15,862 bases of DNA. Source: Kiritimatiellota bacterium. GTDB lineage: Bacteria; Verrucomicrobiota; Kiritimatiellia; JAAZAB01. Each line of letters starts with the position of its first letter. The stretch's first letter is position 1. The stretch lies in NCBI GenBank assembly GCA_008636095.1, contig VSJD01000129.1, positions 1 to 15,862 of the forward strand. The letters run 5' to 3'. The notes beneath the pieces are model-generated. The model was not told where the DNA came from. It ran no database searches and saw only the letters and a program-made list of their open reading frames with translations. Below are positions 1 to 6,533 of the stretch, piece after piece. Made by a program: the position numbers and the translations under genes.

Positions 1-311
1 CTATCATTGTGAAAAGCAAAAAAGGCGTTCTCGGTTCCATGACTTCCGCCTTTGTCGCCGGGACAGGCAAAGCGTTCATTGACATTATGGGGCAGAAGGG
101 GGAGATTTTCTATGATTATTGCGACCCCGACAAGGTGAAAATCAAACTCATCAACAAACAGGAATGGGAAATTAAAACTGTTGAGCCCAGCGGCGGGTTT
201 ACCGAACAGATCGCCCATTTCCTTGGCGCTATAAATGGAAAACACAAGCTGAGCTGTACTTCTTTTGACGGATTGAGAGCCGTCGAAATCATTCAGAGCA
301 CCTATAATTGA
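1..311 (+). CDS. Gfo/Idh/MocA family oxidoreductase, C-terminal part (5' end outside window)
   Basis: The frame is open to the left edge of the window (codons from position 3), so this is the end of a longer gene; the GTG at position 9 is only an internal valine codon. The roughly 102 visible residues look like the last strands and helix of the C-terminal alpha/beta domain of Gfo/Idh/MocA oxidoreductases: a glycine-rich strand (FVAGTG), the GQKGEIFYDY turn, an acidic/amphipathic stretch, and the family-typical closing helix FDGLRAVEIIQS. The Rossmann half and catalytic residues are not in the window, so substrate and cofactor cannot be judged. The stop codon is 13 bases before the next gene, whose ribosome site begins at the stop, so the two are very likely co-transcribed. 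DNA here is AT-richer than the rest of the window. Confidence 0.75.
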   Translation, partial: IIVKSKKGVLGSMTSAFVAGTGKAFIDIMGQKGEIFYDYCDPDKVKIKLINKQEWEIKTVEPSGGFTEQIAHFLGAINGKHKLSCTSFDGLRAVEIIQSTYN

Positions 312-324
312 AAGGATTAATAAA

Positions 325-1179
325 ATGAAAAAGATTGGTTTTATTGATTATTATATTGATGAATGGCATGCGAATAACTATCCCAAAATGATCCGCGAGT
401 CCTCGTACAAGGACAAATTTGAAGTCGCGCTTGCCTGGGATGATGTTAAAAAAGAAGGCAAAAAATCCATTGACGAATGGTGCCAGGAACAGAAAGTAGG
501 GAAGGCGGATAGCATAAAACAGGTTATAAAGGAATGCGACTGTATCGTGGTGTTGTCCCCCGATAACACCGAAGAACACGAAAGACTTGCCGGCCTGCCT
601 CTGCGCAGCGGCAAGCCGGTCTACATTGACAAGCCTTTTGCCCCGACGCTTGCCGCGGCAAAACGCCTTTTCGCCAAGGCCGAAAAATATTCCACACCCC
701 TTATGTCGTGTTCGGCCCTGCGTTTCGGCTCGGCCCTTGAAAACGCCATCAAAGACGAGATTGCCGGAGAAAAGGTTGATTTTGCGGCGATTCAGGGCGG
801 CGGCGTTTTTCATATTTATGCCATACACCAGATCGAAATGCTTGTAATGCTAATGGGCGCAGGCGCGCAGAAAGTTATGCAATGCGGCGTGGAAGCCAGC
901 AAACTTATGCTGGTTGACTACGGCAACGGCAGGAGGGCAAGTGTAAACCTCATTCCCGGACAGCCATTCCGTCTGTCTGCCCAGTACGGCAAGGATAAAT
1001 GCAAAGTGATAAACGAAATGCCCGACTTTTTTCCCCGTTTTATTGAAGGCATGCTCAAATTCTTTGACACAGCTATACCGCTTGTCCCCAAAGAACAGAC
1101 ACTTGAAATAGTCGCCCTTATCGAGGCTGGAACTAAAGCCCTCGCAAGACCCGACAAGTGGGTAAAAGTCGGCAAATAA
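325..1179 (+). CDS. Short divergent Gfo/Idh/MocA-type oxidoreductase
   Basis: Protein of 284 residues, shorter than the 330-450 usual for the family. The N-terminal half has a Rossmann-like order: strand MKKIGFIDYYID, a strand ending in ALAWDD (about 35-40), CIVVLSPDN (about 73-81) and KPVYIDKPF (97-105). The last is the position of the conserved EKP motif, here DKP at 102-104. A later FHIYAIHQIEM segment resembles the family's metal/substrate histidine region. The classical GxGxxG loop is absent; the first loop reads GFIDYYIDEWHANNYP, so NAD(P) binding is uncertain. AAAGGA lies 9 bases before the ATG, overlapping the stop of the previous gene. The first 200 bases are AT-rich and later codons GC-richer. 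I infer a sugar or cyclitol dehydrogenase or a non-catalytic relative; the fold assignment is good, the function open. Confidence 0.7.
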   Translation: MKKIGFIDYYIDEWHANNYPKMIRESSYKDKFEVALAWDDVKKEGKKSIDEWCQEQKVGKADSIKQVIKECDCIVVLSPDNTEEHERLAGLPLRSGKPVYIDKPFAPTLAAAKRLFAKAEKYSTPLMSCSALRFGSALENAIKDEIAGEKVDFAAIQGGGVFHIYAIHQIEMLVMLMGAGAQKVMQCGVEASKLMLVDYGNGRRASVNLIPGQPFRLSAQYGKDKCKVINEMPDFFPRFIEGMLKFFDTAIPLVPKEQTLEIVALIEAGTKALARPDKWVKVGK

Positions 1180-1212
1180 ATAATTTCCGAATTTTTCGTG
1201 GTTTATGTCCTA

Positions 1213-1218
1213 TATAAT
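1213..1218 (+). promoter_or_regulatory. Possible -10 box upstream of the hydrolase gene
   Basis: TATAAT occurs in the 104-base gap between the oxidoreductase stop and the hydrolase start. No convincing -35 hexamer stands 15-19 bases upstream (the stretch is AATTTTTC-like), so this is a weak call. It is the only spacer over 90 bases in the window without heptad repeats. Confidence 0.25.
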
Positions 1219-1283
1219 GACTCGCAGGGAAAAACTCACGTAATTTTCGCTTGCAGGCGTTTCTAAGCGCCGGGTGTATTGGC

Positions 1284-2066
1284 ATGAATCATGGATGCAG
1301 GGATGAGGTTAAGACTCACTTTTTAGAATCGGAGTATCAAAACGGCCGGCAGGAAGTGCGCGTTCTTTTACCGGACAAATACGACGGCAAAAAGAAGCAT
1401 AAAGTTCTGTATGTCCTGCCGGTCGAAGCGGGCTTCAACAGGGTATACGGCTACGGACTCGGCGTGCTTCAGGAAATGAACGCGCACAATGGCTACGATC
1501 TGATCATGGTTCAGATGGGATTTGAGAAGGAGCCATGGTTTGGAGACCATGCCGTCAACCCCGGGATCCGTCAGGCCAGCTACTTGAAGAAGGCGGTTGT
1601 TCCCTTCATTGAAACCAATTATTCCGCCTTTGGCTCTCCGGAGGGGCGACTTCTGTTCGGATTCAGCAAGAGCGGCTGGGGTGCGTTCAGCCTTATTCTG
1701 ACTTATCCGGATTTCTTCGGTTACGCGGCGGCATGGGATGCGCCGCTACTCCTCGAAGGATTCCATTTCGGCATGCAGGCTGTTTATGGCACGATGGAGC
1801 AACTAATCCGATATCATCCCGGACTGTTGGTTACAAGACAGCAAATGGCTTTTCAAGATAAGACCCGGCTTGTACTGACCGGGGAAAAGGATTGGGGAAA
1901 AGGAATACCAACGCCGAGCGGTGGCAGTCATACAGTGGAGATGCATGAATTGCTCGAACACAATATGATAAAACACTACTACGACAACAGGTTGAGCGCG
2001 CCGCATTGCTGGCATAAGTCCTGGATGGTACCAACCTTGAAAGCTTTGATGAATCTGACGAAGTAG
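1284..2066 (+). CDS. Alpha/beta-hydrolase of the putative esterase type
   Basis: A 260-residue protein starting at ATG 1284. The frame can be extended to a TTG at 1251, but neither start has a good ribosome site and homology-like sequence begins only after the ATG. It opens with the esterase-D-like pattern of short strands (REVRVLLPDKYDGKKKHKVLYVLP). Near residues 126-133 is GFSKSGWGA, a nucleophile elbow with Ser in GFSKS where many relatives have GFSxGG. GEKD (about 200-203) and HCWHKSW near the C-terminus are plausible acid and histidine positions of the triad. No signal peptide is visible, so it probably acts in the cytoplasm. Lying just ahead of the aldolase gene, it may remove acyl groups from, or open lactones of, the sugars handled by this locus; the substrate is unknown. 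Confidence 0.7.
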   Translation: MNHGCRDEVKTHFLESEYQNGRQEVRVLLPDKYDGKKKHKVLYVLPVEAGFNRVYGYGLGVLQEMNAHNGYDLIMVQMGFEKEPWFGDHAVNPGIRQASYLKKAVVPFIETNYSAFGSPEGRLLFGFSKSGWGAFSLILTYPDFFGYAAAWDAPLLLEGFHFGMQAVYGTMEQLIRYHPGLLVTRQQMAFQDKTRLVLTGEKDWGKGIPTPSGGSHTVEMHELLEHNMIKHYYDNRLSAPHCWHKSWMVPTLKALMNLTK

Positions 2067-2097
2067 AATGCAAAGGACAACCCAAACAGGAGGCTAC

Positions 2098-2751
2098 ATG
2101 GATTCGGTTCGAACAGAACTTGTTCGTTACGGCATCAAAATTGTCCAGGCCCGGCTGGTGGCCGGCGCTGGCGGCAACATCAGCGCTCGGGATGGCGACA
2201 TCATCTGGATGAAACCCAGCGGCCTGGCCCTGGATGAAATGACCCCAGCGGACTTGTGCGGCATGGACCTTAAAACAGGCCGGCAGATCAAGGGGAAGCG
2301 CAGGCCGACCTCGGAAGTGAATATGCATTTGGCGATATATCGCGCGCGTCCGGATGTAAACGCCGTGTTTCATACCCATTCCGCCTGGGCCTCCGGCGTC
2401 ATTACCTCGGGTGTTACCCTGCGGCCGATGTTTGCGGAGTTTGTCAACGATTTGGGGCGCACCGGTACAGTCCCCTACGTGACACCCACTACGCAGAGAT
2501 TAGCTGACGCCATGGGCAAAAAAGCCCGGACTTGCGACACGATTTTCATGGTCAATCACGGCGTGCTGGCGGTTGGCGTGAACCAGAAACAAGCCTATTT
2601 TCGCGTAGTAGTGGTGGAGGATGCGGCCAAATCGCTCGTGGCCGCGTGTGTGGTTGGCCGTCCGCGGTTTTTAAACCAGCGCCAGGCCCGGGAAATTCTT
2701 TCGCTTCCTGCGGTCAAACATCGCACAAAAATGGCGGAAGCCGGCGGGTAG
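2098..2751 (+). CDS. Class II aldolase/adducin family protein (fuculose/rhamnulose-phosphate aldolase type)
   Basis: A 217-residue protein. The ATG at 2098 is chosen because AGGAGG ends 4 bases before it; an in-frame ATG at 2068 lacks such a site. It shows the full class II aldolase signature: GAGGNIS (phosphate loop, about 23-29), MKPSG (38-42), catalytic Glu73 in PTSEVNMH, zinc ligands His92 and His94 in FHTHSAW, and a third His154 in NHGVLA. These positions nearly coincide with E73, H92, H94 and H155 of E. coli FucA. The expected reaction is zinc-dependent retro-aldol cleavage of a ketose-1-phosphate to DHAP and an aldehyde (lactaldehyde for fuculose or rhamnulose phosphate). Sequence alone cannot fix the sugar, but the rhamnulokinase downstream makes rhamnulose-1-phosphate or a close relative reasonable. 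Cytoplasmic. Confidence 0.88.
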   Translation: MDSVRTELVRYGIKIVQARLVAGAGGNISARDGDIIWMKPSGLALDEMTPADLCGMDLKTGRQIKGKRRPTSEVNMHLAIYRARPDVNAVFHTHSAWASGVITSGVTLRPMFAEFVNDLGRTGTVPYVTPTTQRLADAMGKKARTCDTIFMVNHGVLAVGVNQKQAYFRVVVVEDAAKSLVAACVVGRPRFLNQRQAREILSLPAVKHRTKMAEAGG

Positions 2752-2757
2752 GGGGCA

Positions 2758-2820
2758 GATGCCAGACGACAGATGACAGACGCCAGCCCGGAGAAGATGG
2801 AAGACGGATGCCAGACGTGG
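2758..2820 (+). repeat. Heptad array A: nine tandem 7-bp units
   Basis: The spacer 2752-2851 can be read without gaps as nine consecutive 7-base words, starting with GATGCCA and GACGACA and ending with GATGCCA and GACGTGG. Eight of nine begin with GA. It shares CCAGACGACAGATGA (2762-2776) exactly with 6341-6355, and AAGACGGATGCC (2801-2812) exactly with 4210-4221. No coding or terminator function is apparent. Confidence 0.8.
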
Positions 2821-2851
2821 TCCGAATTCAAGACAAATAAAGAAGGGGCCA

Positions 2852-4201
2852 ATGAAAAAGCGATATGTGCAGGTCGGCGTGGGTGGTCGGTCGGAAATGT
2901 ACACAAAGGCCATTTTACAGACGTTCCCGAAGGAATCGGAATTAGTCGGGCTTTGCGACAACAACCGGGGACGGATGGAACTACGCAATCGGTTGATCGT
3001 CGGGAAATATAAGGGCCGGCCGGTGCCGATGTATTCCGACACCGAATTCGACCGCATGATCCATGCACAGAAGCCGGACGTAGTCATTGTCACCACGCGG
3101 GATTGTTTCCACGACCGCTACATTATTCGGGCCATGGAACTCGGCTGTGACGTAATTACCGAAAAGCCCATGACCACCGACGAGAAGAAATGCCAGCGCA
3201 TTATTGATACCGCCCGCCGGACGGGCTGCCGGGTGCGCGTGACGTTTAATTACCGCTACTCGCCGCCGCGCACGCAGGTCAAGGATCTACTGATGCGCGG
3301 CGTTATCGGCAAAGTGCTTTCCGTGGATTTCAGCTGGCTCCTGAATACGAGTCATGGGGCCGATTATTTCCGCCGCTGGCATCGGGAAAAGAAAAATTCC
3401 GGCGGGCTTATGGTGCACAAGGCCACGCACCATTTTGACCTTGTCAACTGGTGGCTTTCGGCCAGTCCCGTGGAGGTGTTTGCCATGGGCGCGCGCCGGT
3501 TCTACGGCGCCGGCAATGGCATGGCCGAAAAGCTGGGACTGAAGGGGCACGCCGAACGCTGTCTGATTTGCCGCTGCCAAAAGCGGTGTAAGTTTTATCT
3601 CGATCTGAAGAAAAAAGTCTGCTTGGAAAACATGTACTCTGGTTTAAAAGCGATGTATTTGGATTGTGAACGCTATGACGGTTATTTTAGGGATCGGTGC
3701 GTGTTCGGCAAGACGATGGATATTGAGGATACGATGAACCTGGTGGTGCGCTACAATACGGGCGCCTTCATGTCGTATTCCCTCAATGCCTTTACGCCGT
3801 GGGAGGGCTATCAGGTTGCATTCAACGGGACCCGGGGTCGCCTGGAGCACGATTGCGTGGAAAGCGTTTACATCAGCGGCGATGGCCGGGTGCAGGGTGA
3901 AACCATTCCGAATGGCACCAAGATCCGGCTGTATCCGCATTTCAAACCGGCCAGGAATATCGCGGTTGCCGTTGCCAAGGGCGGCCATGGTGGCGGTGAC
4001 TACCCGTTGCTGGCGGATATTTTTTCATCGCACCCGCACCGGGATCCCTATATGCGCACAGCGGATGTGGCCGGCGGCGCCATGAGCATCCTGACCGGTG
4101 TGGCCGCGAATAAAAGTATGCGCACGGGCCGGCCGGTCCGGATCGCCAGCCTGGTCAAGCGCCTGCCGACCGTTAAAATGACCTCGATGAAGGAATGGTA
4201 A
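2852..4201 (+). CDS. Gfo/Idh/MocA family oxidoreductase with Cys-rich insertion
   Basis: A 449-residue protein, long for the family. The Rossmann start reads YVQVGVGGRSEMY (5-17). Asp36 in LVGLCDNN is at the second-strand end (favouring NAD). PDVVIVTT (75-82) and the EKP motif at 104-106 (VITEKPM) follow. GGLMVHKATHHFDLVNWW (184-201) carries the conserved Lys190 and His193/194 of the active site. Between about 237 and 283 lies a Cys-rich insert (C237, C240, C242, C246, C257, C272, C283) suggesting a metal site or disulfide clamp; comparable Cys clusters occur in some PVC and Paenibacillus relatives. GAAGGGG just before the ATG is the ribosome site. The likely role is NAD-dependent oxidation of a sugar or cyclitol within the catabolic operon; the substrate is unknown. 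Confidence 0.85.
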   Translation: MKKRYVQVGVGGRSEMYTKAILQTFPKESELVGLCDNNRGRMELRNRLIVGKYKGRPVPMYSDTEFDRMIHAQKPDVVIVTTRDCFHDRYIIRAMELGCDVITEKPMTTDEKKCQRIIDTARRTGCRVRVTFNYRYSPPRTQVKDLLMRGVIGKVLSVDFSWLLNTSHGADYFRRWHREKKNSGGLMVHKATHHFDLVNWWLSASPVEVFAMGARRFYGAGNGMAEKLGLKGHAERCLICRCQKRCKFYLDLKKKVCLENMYSGLKAMYLDCERYDGYFRDRCVFGKTMDIEDTMNLVVRYNTGAFMSYSLNAFTPWEGYQVAFNGTRGRLEHDCVESVYISGDGRVQGETIPNGTKIRLYPHFKPARNIAVAVAKGGHGGGDYPLLADIFSSHPHRDPYMRTADVAGGAMSILTGVAANKSMRTGRPVRIASLVKRLPTVKMTSMKEW

Positions 4202-4222
4202 ACGGCAGGAAGACGGATGCCT

Positions 4223-4250
4223 GACGACAGACGACGGACGACAGACGTCG
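4223..4250 (+). repeat. Heptad array B: four GACGACA-type units
   Basis: Four consecutive 7-base units of the form GACGACA (variants GACGACG and GACGTCG). CAGACGACGGACG (4228-4240) is shared exactly with 6328-6340, in another spacer. The array directly abuts the palindromic module at 4252-4296. Confidence 0.8.
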
Positions 4251-4251
4251 G

Positions 4252-4296
4252 CCTGCCCACCATAGCCCCCGTGGCGACGGCGGGACCGGAGGCAGG
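4252..4296 (+). repeat. REP-like palindromic module
   Basis: Outer arms CCTGCC (4252-4257) and GGCAGG (4291-4296) enclose an inner CCAC/GTGG pair (4258-4261 and 4271-4274). The core CCACCATAGCC followed by GGCGACGG recurs at 6392-6412, again next to a GACGACA heptad array. This suggests a repeated modular element rather than a plain terminator; no T-run follows. Confidence 0.6.
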
Positions 4297-4333
4297 AGAA
4301 AGACAAACGACAAAAAAAAGGAGCTGATTTTTT

Positions 4334-5380
4334 ATGAAAGCGGCTGTGATCAAAAAACCGGGTATGATAGTGGTGGAGGATGTGCCGAATCCGACGCCGG
4401 GCGCCGGGGAGGTATTGTTAAAGATCGAGGCCTGTGCGTTGTGCGGGACCGATCAGCGCGTGCTCTCGGGCGAAAAGCACGTGGATGTCAACATCGTGGG
4501 CCATGAAATCACCGGCACGGTGGCGGGGGTCGGGGTAGGGGTTAAAACGATAAAGAAAGGCCAGCGTTTCATTGTGCAGACGGTCATCGGCTGTGGCCAG
4601 TGCCCGATGTGCAAAATCCATCGCGAGAACCTTTGCGAAAAGGGTTTTGTTGCCATGGGCTACCAGTTTAACGGCGGGTTTGCCGAATACATGGTCATGC
4701 CGAAAGTGGCGGTGGACCAGGGCTGCCTGATCCCGATTCCGGCCGATCTCTCGGCGGAGACCGGCACGCTGATCGAGCCCCTGAGTTGTTGCGTCAACGG
4801 CATGAAATACATTCCCCTGGAACAGATGGAGCATATCGTGATTTTTGGCGGCGGAATTATCGGCGTGCTCAATGGCCTCGTGGCGCGTGCGCGCGGCGCA
4901 AAGCGCATCACCATTATGGACGTGTCCGCGGCGCGGCTGGATCTGCTGAAAAAGTTGGGCTTGCCGTTTGACGATCTGATTAATTCGGGCGTCAATAGTC
5001 CGGCTGAATGGGTCAAGACCGCCACCGGCGGGCGCGGTGTGAATGCCGTGGTCGTGGCGGCTTCCGTGAAAGCGCTGGTGGGGGTCGGTCTGAATTTGTT
5101 GCGTCGCGCGGGGCATCTTTCCATATTTGCCGGCATGCCAAAATCCGACCCGGTGCTTCCATTGGACACGAACCGGATTCATTATTACGAGCTCAATCTG
5201 CATGGCGCCAACAGTTCTTCGCAGGAGGAATATCTGCAGGCGCGCGATTTCCTGGTGGCCGGTAAGATTGACGCTCGTCCGCTGGTAACCCATCGTTTCC
5301 GTCTGGACCAGTTCAACGAAGCCGTCAAAACCCAGGGCGATCCGTCCTGCGGGTCCCTGAAAATCGTTATTATTCCGTAA
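4334..5380 (+). CDS. Zinc-dependent alcohol/polyol dehydrogenase (MDR superfamily)
   Basis: A 348-residue medium-chain dehydrogenase of full length. Catalytic zinc ligands are visible: Cys37 in CALCGTD, His57-Glu58 in GHEITG, and Glu148 in LIEPLSC. The structural zinc site is C87, C90, C93 and C101 (CGQCPMCxxxxxNLC). The nucleotide-binding loop is GGGIIG (172-177), and Asp196 in ITIMDVS at the end of the following strand favours NAD over NADP. The family oxidises secondary alcohols of polyols and sugars (sorbitol/threonine-dehydrogenase-like). AAGGAG stands 10 bases before the ATG. It sits between a Gfo/Idh/MocA enzyme and an SDR, consistent with successive or alternative oxidations of a polyol or deoxysugar; the exact substrate cannot be read from the sequence. 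Cytoplasmic. Confidence 0.9.
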   Translation: MKAAVIKKPGMIVVEDVPNPTPGAGEVLLKIEACALCGTDQRVLSGEKHVDVNIVGHEITGTVAGVGVGVKTIKKGQRFIVQTVIGCGQCPMCKIHRENLCEKGFVAMGYQFNGGFAEYMVMPKVAVDQGCLIPIPADLSAETGTLIEPLSCCVNGMKYIPLEQMEHIVIFGGGIIGVLNGLVARARGAKRITIMDVSAARLDLLKKLGLPFDDLINSGVNSPAEWVKTATGGRGVNAVVVAASVKALVGVGLNLLRRAGHLSIFAGMPKSDPVLPLDTNRIHYYELNLHGANSSSQEEYLQARDFLVAGKIDARPLVTHRFRLDQFNEAVKTQGDPSCGSLKIVIIP

Positions 5381-5398
5381 ACACTTAAGGACCTATGA

Positions 5399-5514
5399 AG
5401 GTGTTCGGTGTTCAGCGTTCGGAGTTCGGTGGAGCAGGACCGATGAATGGCGCGTTGAGTGAGCCACAACAACTGCTGTCTTCCCGAATACTGAACCCCG
5501 AACACTGAAAACCT
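5399..5514. repeat. Inverted pair of heptad arrays C and D
   Basis: The left arm 5399-5430 and the reverse complement of the right arm 5483-5514 agree at 24 of 32 positions. Each arm is itself a tandem 7-bp array: four units of TTCGGTG type at 5404-5431 and four units of CYGAANN type (CTGAACC, CCGAACA) at 5484-5511. An inner AGCAG/CTGCT pair (5433-5437 and 5473-5477) continues the stem. It fills most of the 161-base spacer between the alcohol dehydrogenase and the SDR. It could fold in RNA as a long imperfect hairpin; no T-run follows. Confidence 0.8.
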
Positions 5515-5541
5515 AAATAGCAGTCACGAAAGGAAAATAAT

Positions 5542-6324
5542 ATGCTCAAAGATAAACGGGCCGTGATTACCGGTGGGGCGCAGGGATTGGGCGAAGCCCT
5601 CACCGCGCGCCTGCTGAAGGAAGGCTGTCGTGTCCTGGTGGCCGATATCCAGGATAAGCAGATTGACGTGACGGTAAAAACACTCCGGGCAACATTCGGT
5701 GATAAGATCGAGGGTATGGCATGCGACGTGACCGTGGAGGGCGATGTTGCCGCGCTGGTGGACAAAGCCGTCCAACGGTTCGGCGGTCTGGACGTTTTCG
5801 TGGCCAATGCCGGTATTCTCGTTTCGGGCTCGCTTCCCGAGTTCGATGTCGCCAAATGGCGTAAGGTCATGGATGTCAACCTGGTGGGCCAGATGATCTG
5901 CATGAAGTATGCCTTGCGGGTCATGGCGCGCCAGAAGAGCGGCGCCTACATCCAAATCAATTCCAAGTCGGGCAAAAAGGGCTCATTCAAAAATTCGGCT
6001 TATGCCGCTTCCAAGTTCGGCGGGATCGGGCTTGTGCAGAGCGCGGCGCTGGAAATGGCCGCGCTGGGCGTACGGGTCAACGCCGTCTGCCCGGGTAACA
6101 TGCTGGATTCGCCGTTGTGGGTCAACAGTCTGTTCAAACAGTATGCGCAGAACCAGGGGATTACCGAGGCAGCTGTGCGGCAGAAATACATTGACCAGGT
6201 GCCGATGCGGCGCGGGTGCGTGTATGAGGATGTCTGCAATGTGGTGATGTTCCTGGCCTCGGAACAGTCCGGCTATATGACCGGCCAGGCCATTAACGTG
6301 ACCGGCGGACAGGAGATGCGCTGA
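5542..6324 (+). CDS. SDR family dehydrogenase, sorbitol-6-phosphate dehydrogenase (SrlD)-like
   Basis: A 260-residue classical short-chain dehydrogenase. Visible features: GGAQGLG cofactor loop (11-17), Asp35 (NAD preference), DV at 62-63, NAG (89-91), and the catalytic tetrad Asn113, Ser141, Tyr154, Lys158 (YAASK). INSKSGK, NSAYAASKFGGIGL, the GN..LDSP region, the QYA...G......YID.VP.RRGC.YEDV stretch and the closing TGQAINVTGGQ closely parallel E. coli SrlD, which interconverts sorbitol-6-phosphate and fructose-6-phosphate. A related polyol or polyol-phosphate substrate is therefore likely, but SrlD-like proteins beside sugar kinases can use other substrates. AAAGGA lies 7 bases before the ATG. 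It is one of three different dehydrogenase types in succession in this operon. Confidence 0.88.
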   Translation: MLKDKRAVITGGAQGLGEALTARLLKEGCRVLVADIQDKQIDVTVKTLRATFGDKIEGMACDVTVEGDVAALVDKAVQRFGGLDVFVANAGILVSGSLPEFDVAKWRKVMDVNLVGQMICMKYALRVMARQKSGAYIQINSKSGKKGSFKNSAYAASKFGGIGLVQSAALEMAALGVRVNAVCPGNMLDSPLWVNSLFKQYAQNQGITEAAVRQKYIDQVPMRRGCVYEDVCNVVMFLASEQSGYMTGQAINVTGGQEMR

Positions 6325-6329
6325 AATCA

Positions 6330-6357
6330 GACGACGGACGCCAGACGACAGATGATG
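6330..6357 (+). repeat. Heptad array E: four GACGACA-type units
   Basis: Four consecutive units (GACGACG, GACGCCA, then GACGACA and GATGATG) immediately after the SDR stop codon. It shares exact 13- and 15-base words with the arrays at 4228-4240 and 2762-2776. Confidence 0.8.
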
Positions 6358-6386
6358 GAGAGGCAGAACCGAGAAGCAAACATCGA

Positions 6387-6456
6387 CTTGTCCACCATAG
6401 CCTTGGCGACGGAGGAACATCCAACCCTCCTACGCCCGGGCGCTTCGGAGGGCAAG
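6387..6456 (+). repeat. Palindromic module with the CCACCATAGCC core
   Basis: Outer arms CTTGTCC (6387-6393) and GGGCAAG (6450-6456) pair with one G-U wobble. Inside lie CCACCATAGCC...GGCGACGG (6392-6412, shared with 4258-4280) and a second hairpin, CCCTCC (6425-6430) with GGAGGG (6447-6452), around GCCCGGGC (6434-6441). A further group of 7-base words (CGAACGC, CCAACAT, CGAATGG) follows at 6461-6481. It fills the long spacer before the kinase. No promoter could be identified with confidence. Confidence 0.6.
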
Positions 6457-6533
6457 CCACCGAACGCCCAACATCGAATGGAATAGCGAAGGGCGGAACA
6501 GAGAAACAAACACTATTATGCGGAACGCATGAG

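Noticed and set aside
1251-1283. Possible lipoprotein start (FLSAGC) of the hydrolase from TTG 1251
   Set aside because: The hydrophobic stretch is only a few residues with no positive N-region, the lipobox does not fit, and there is no ribosome site.
2758-2820. CRISPR-like array
   Set aside because: Units are 7 bases, contiguous and degenerate, without spacers; no cas gene is present.
4418-5293. Minus-strand open frame of 291 codons
   Set aside because: Shadow of the zinc alcohol dehydrogenase; low-complexity composition.
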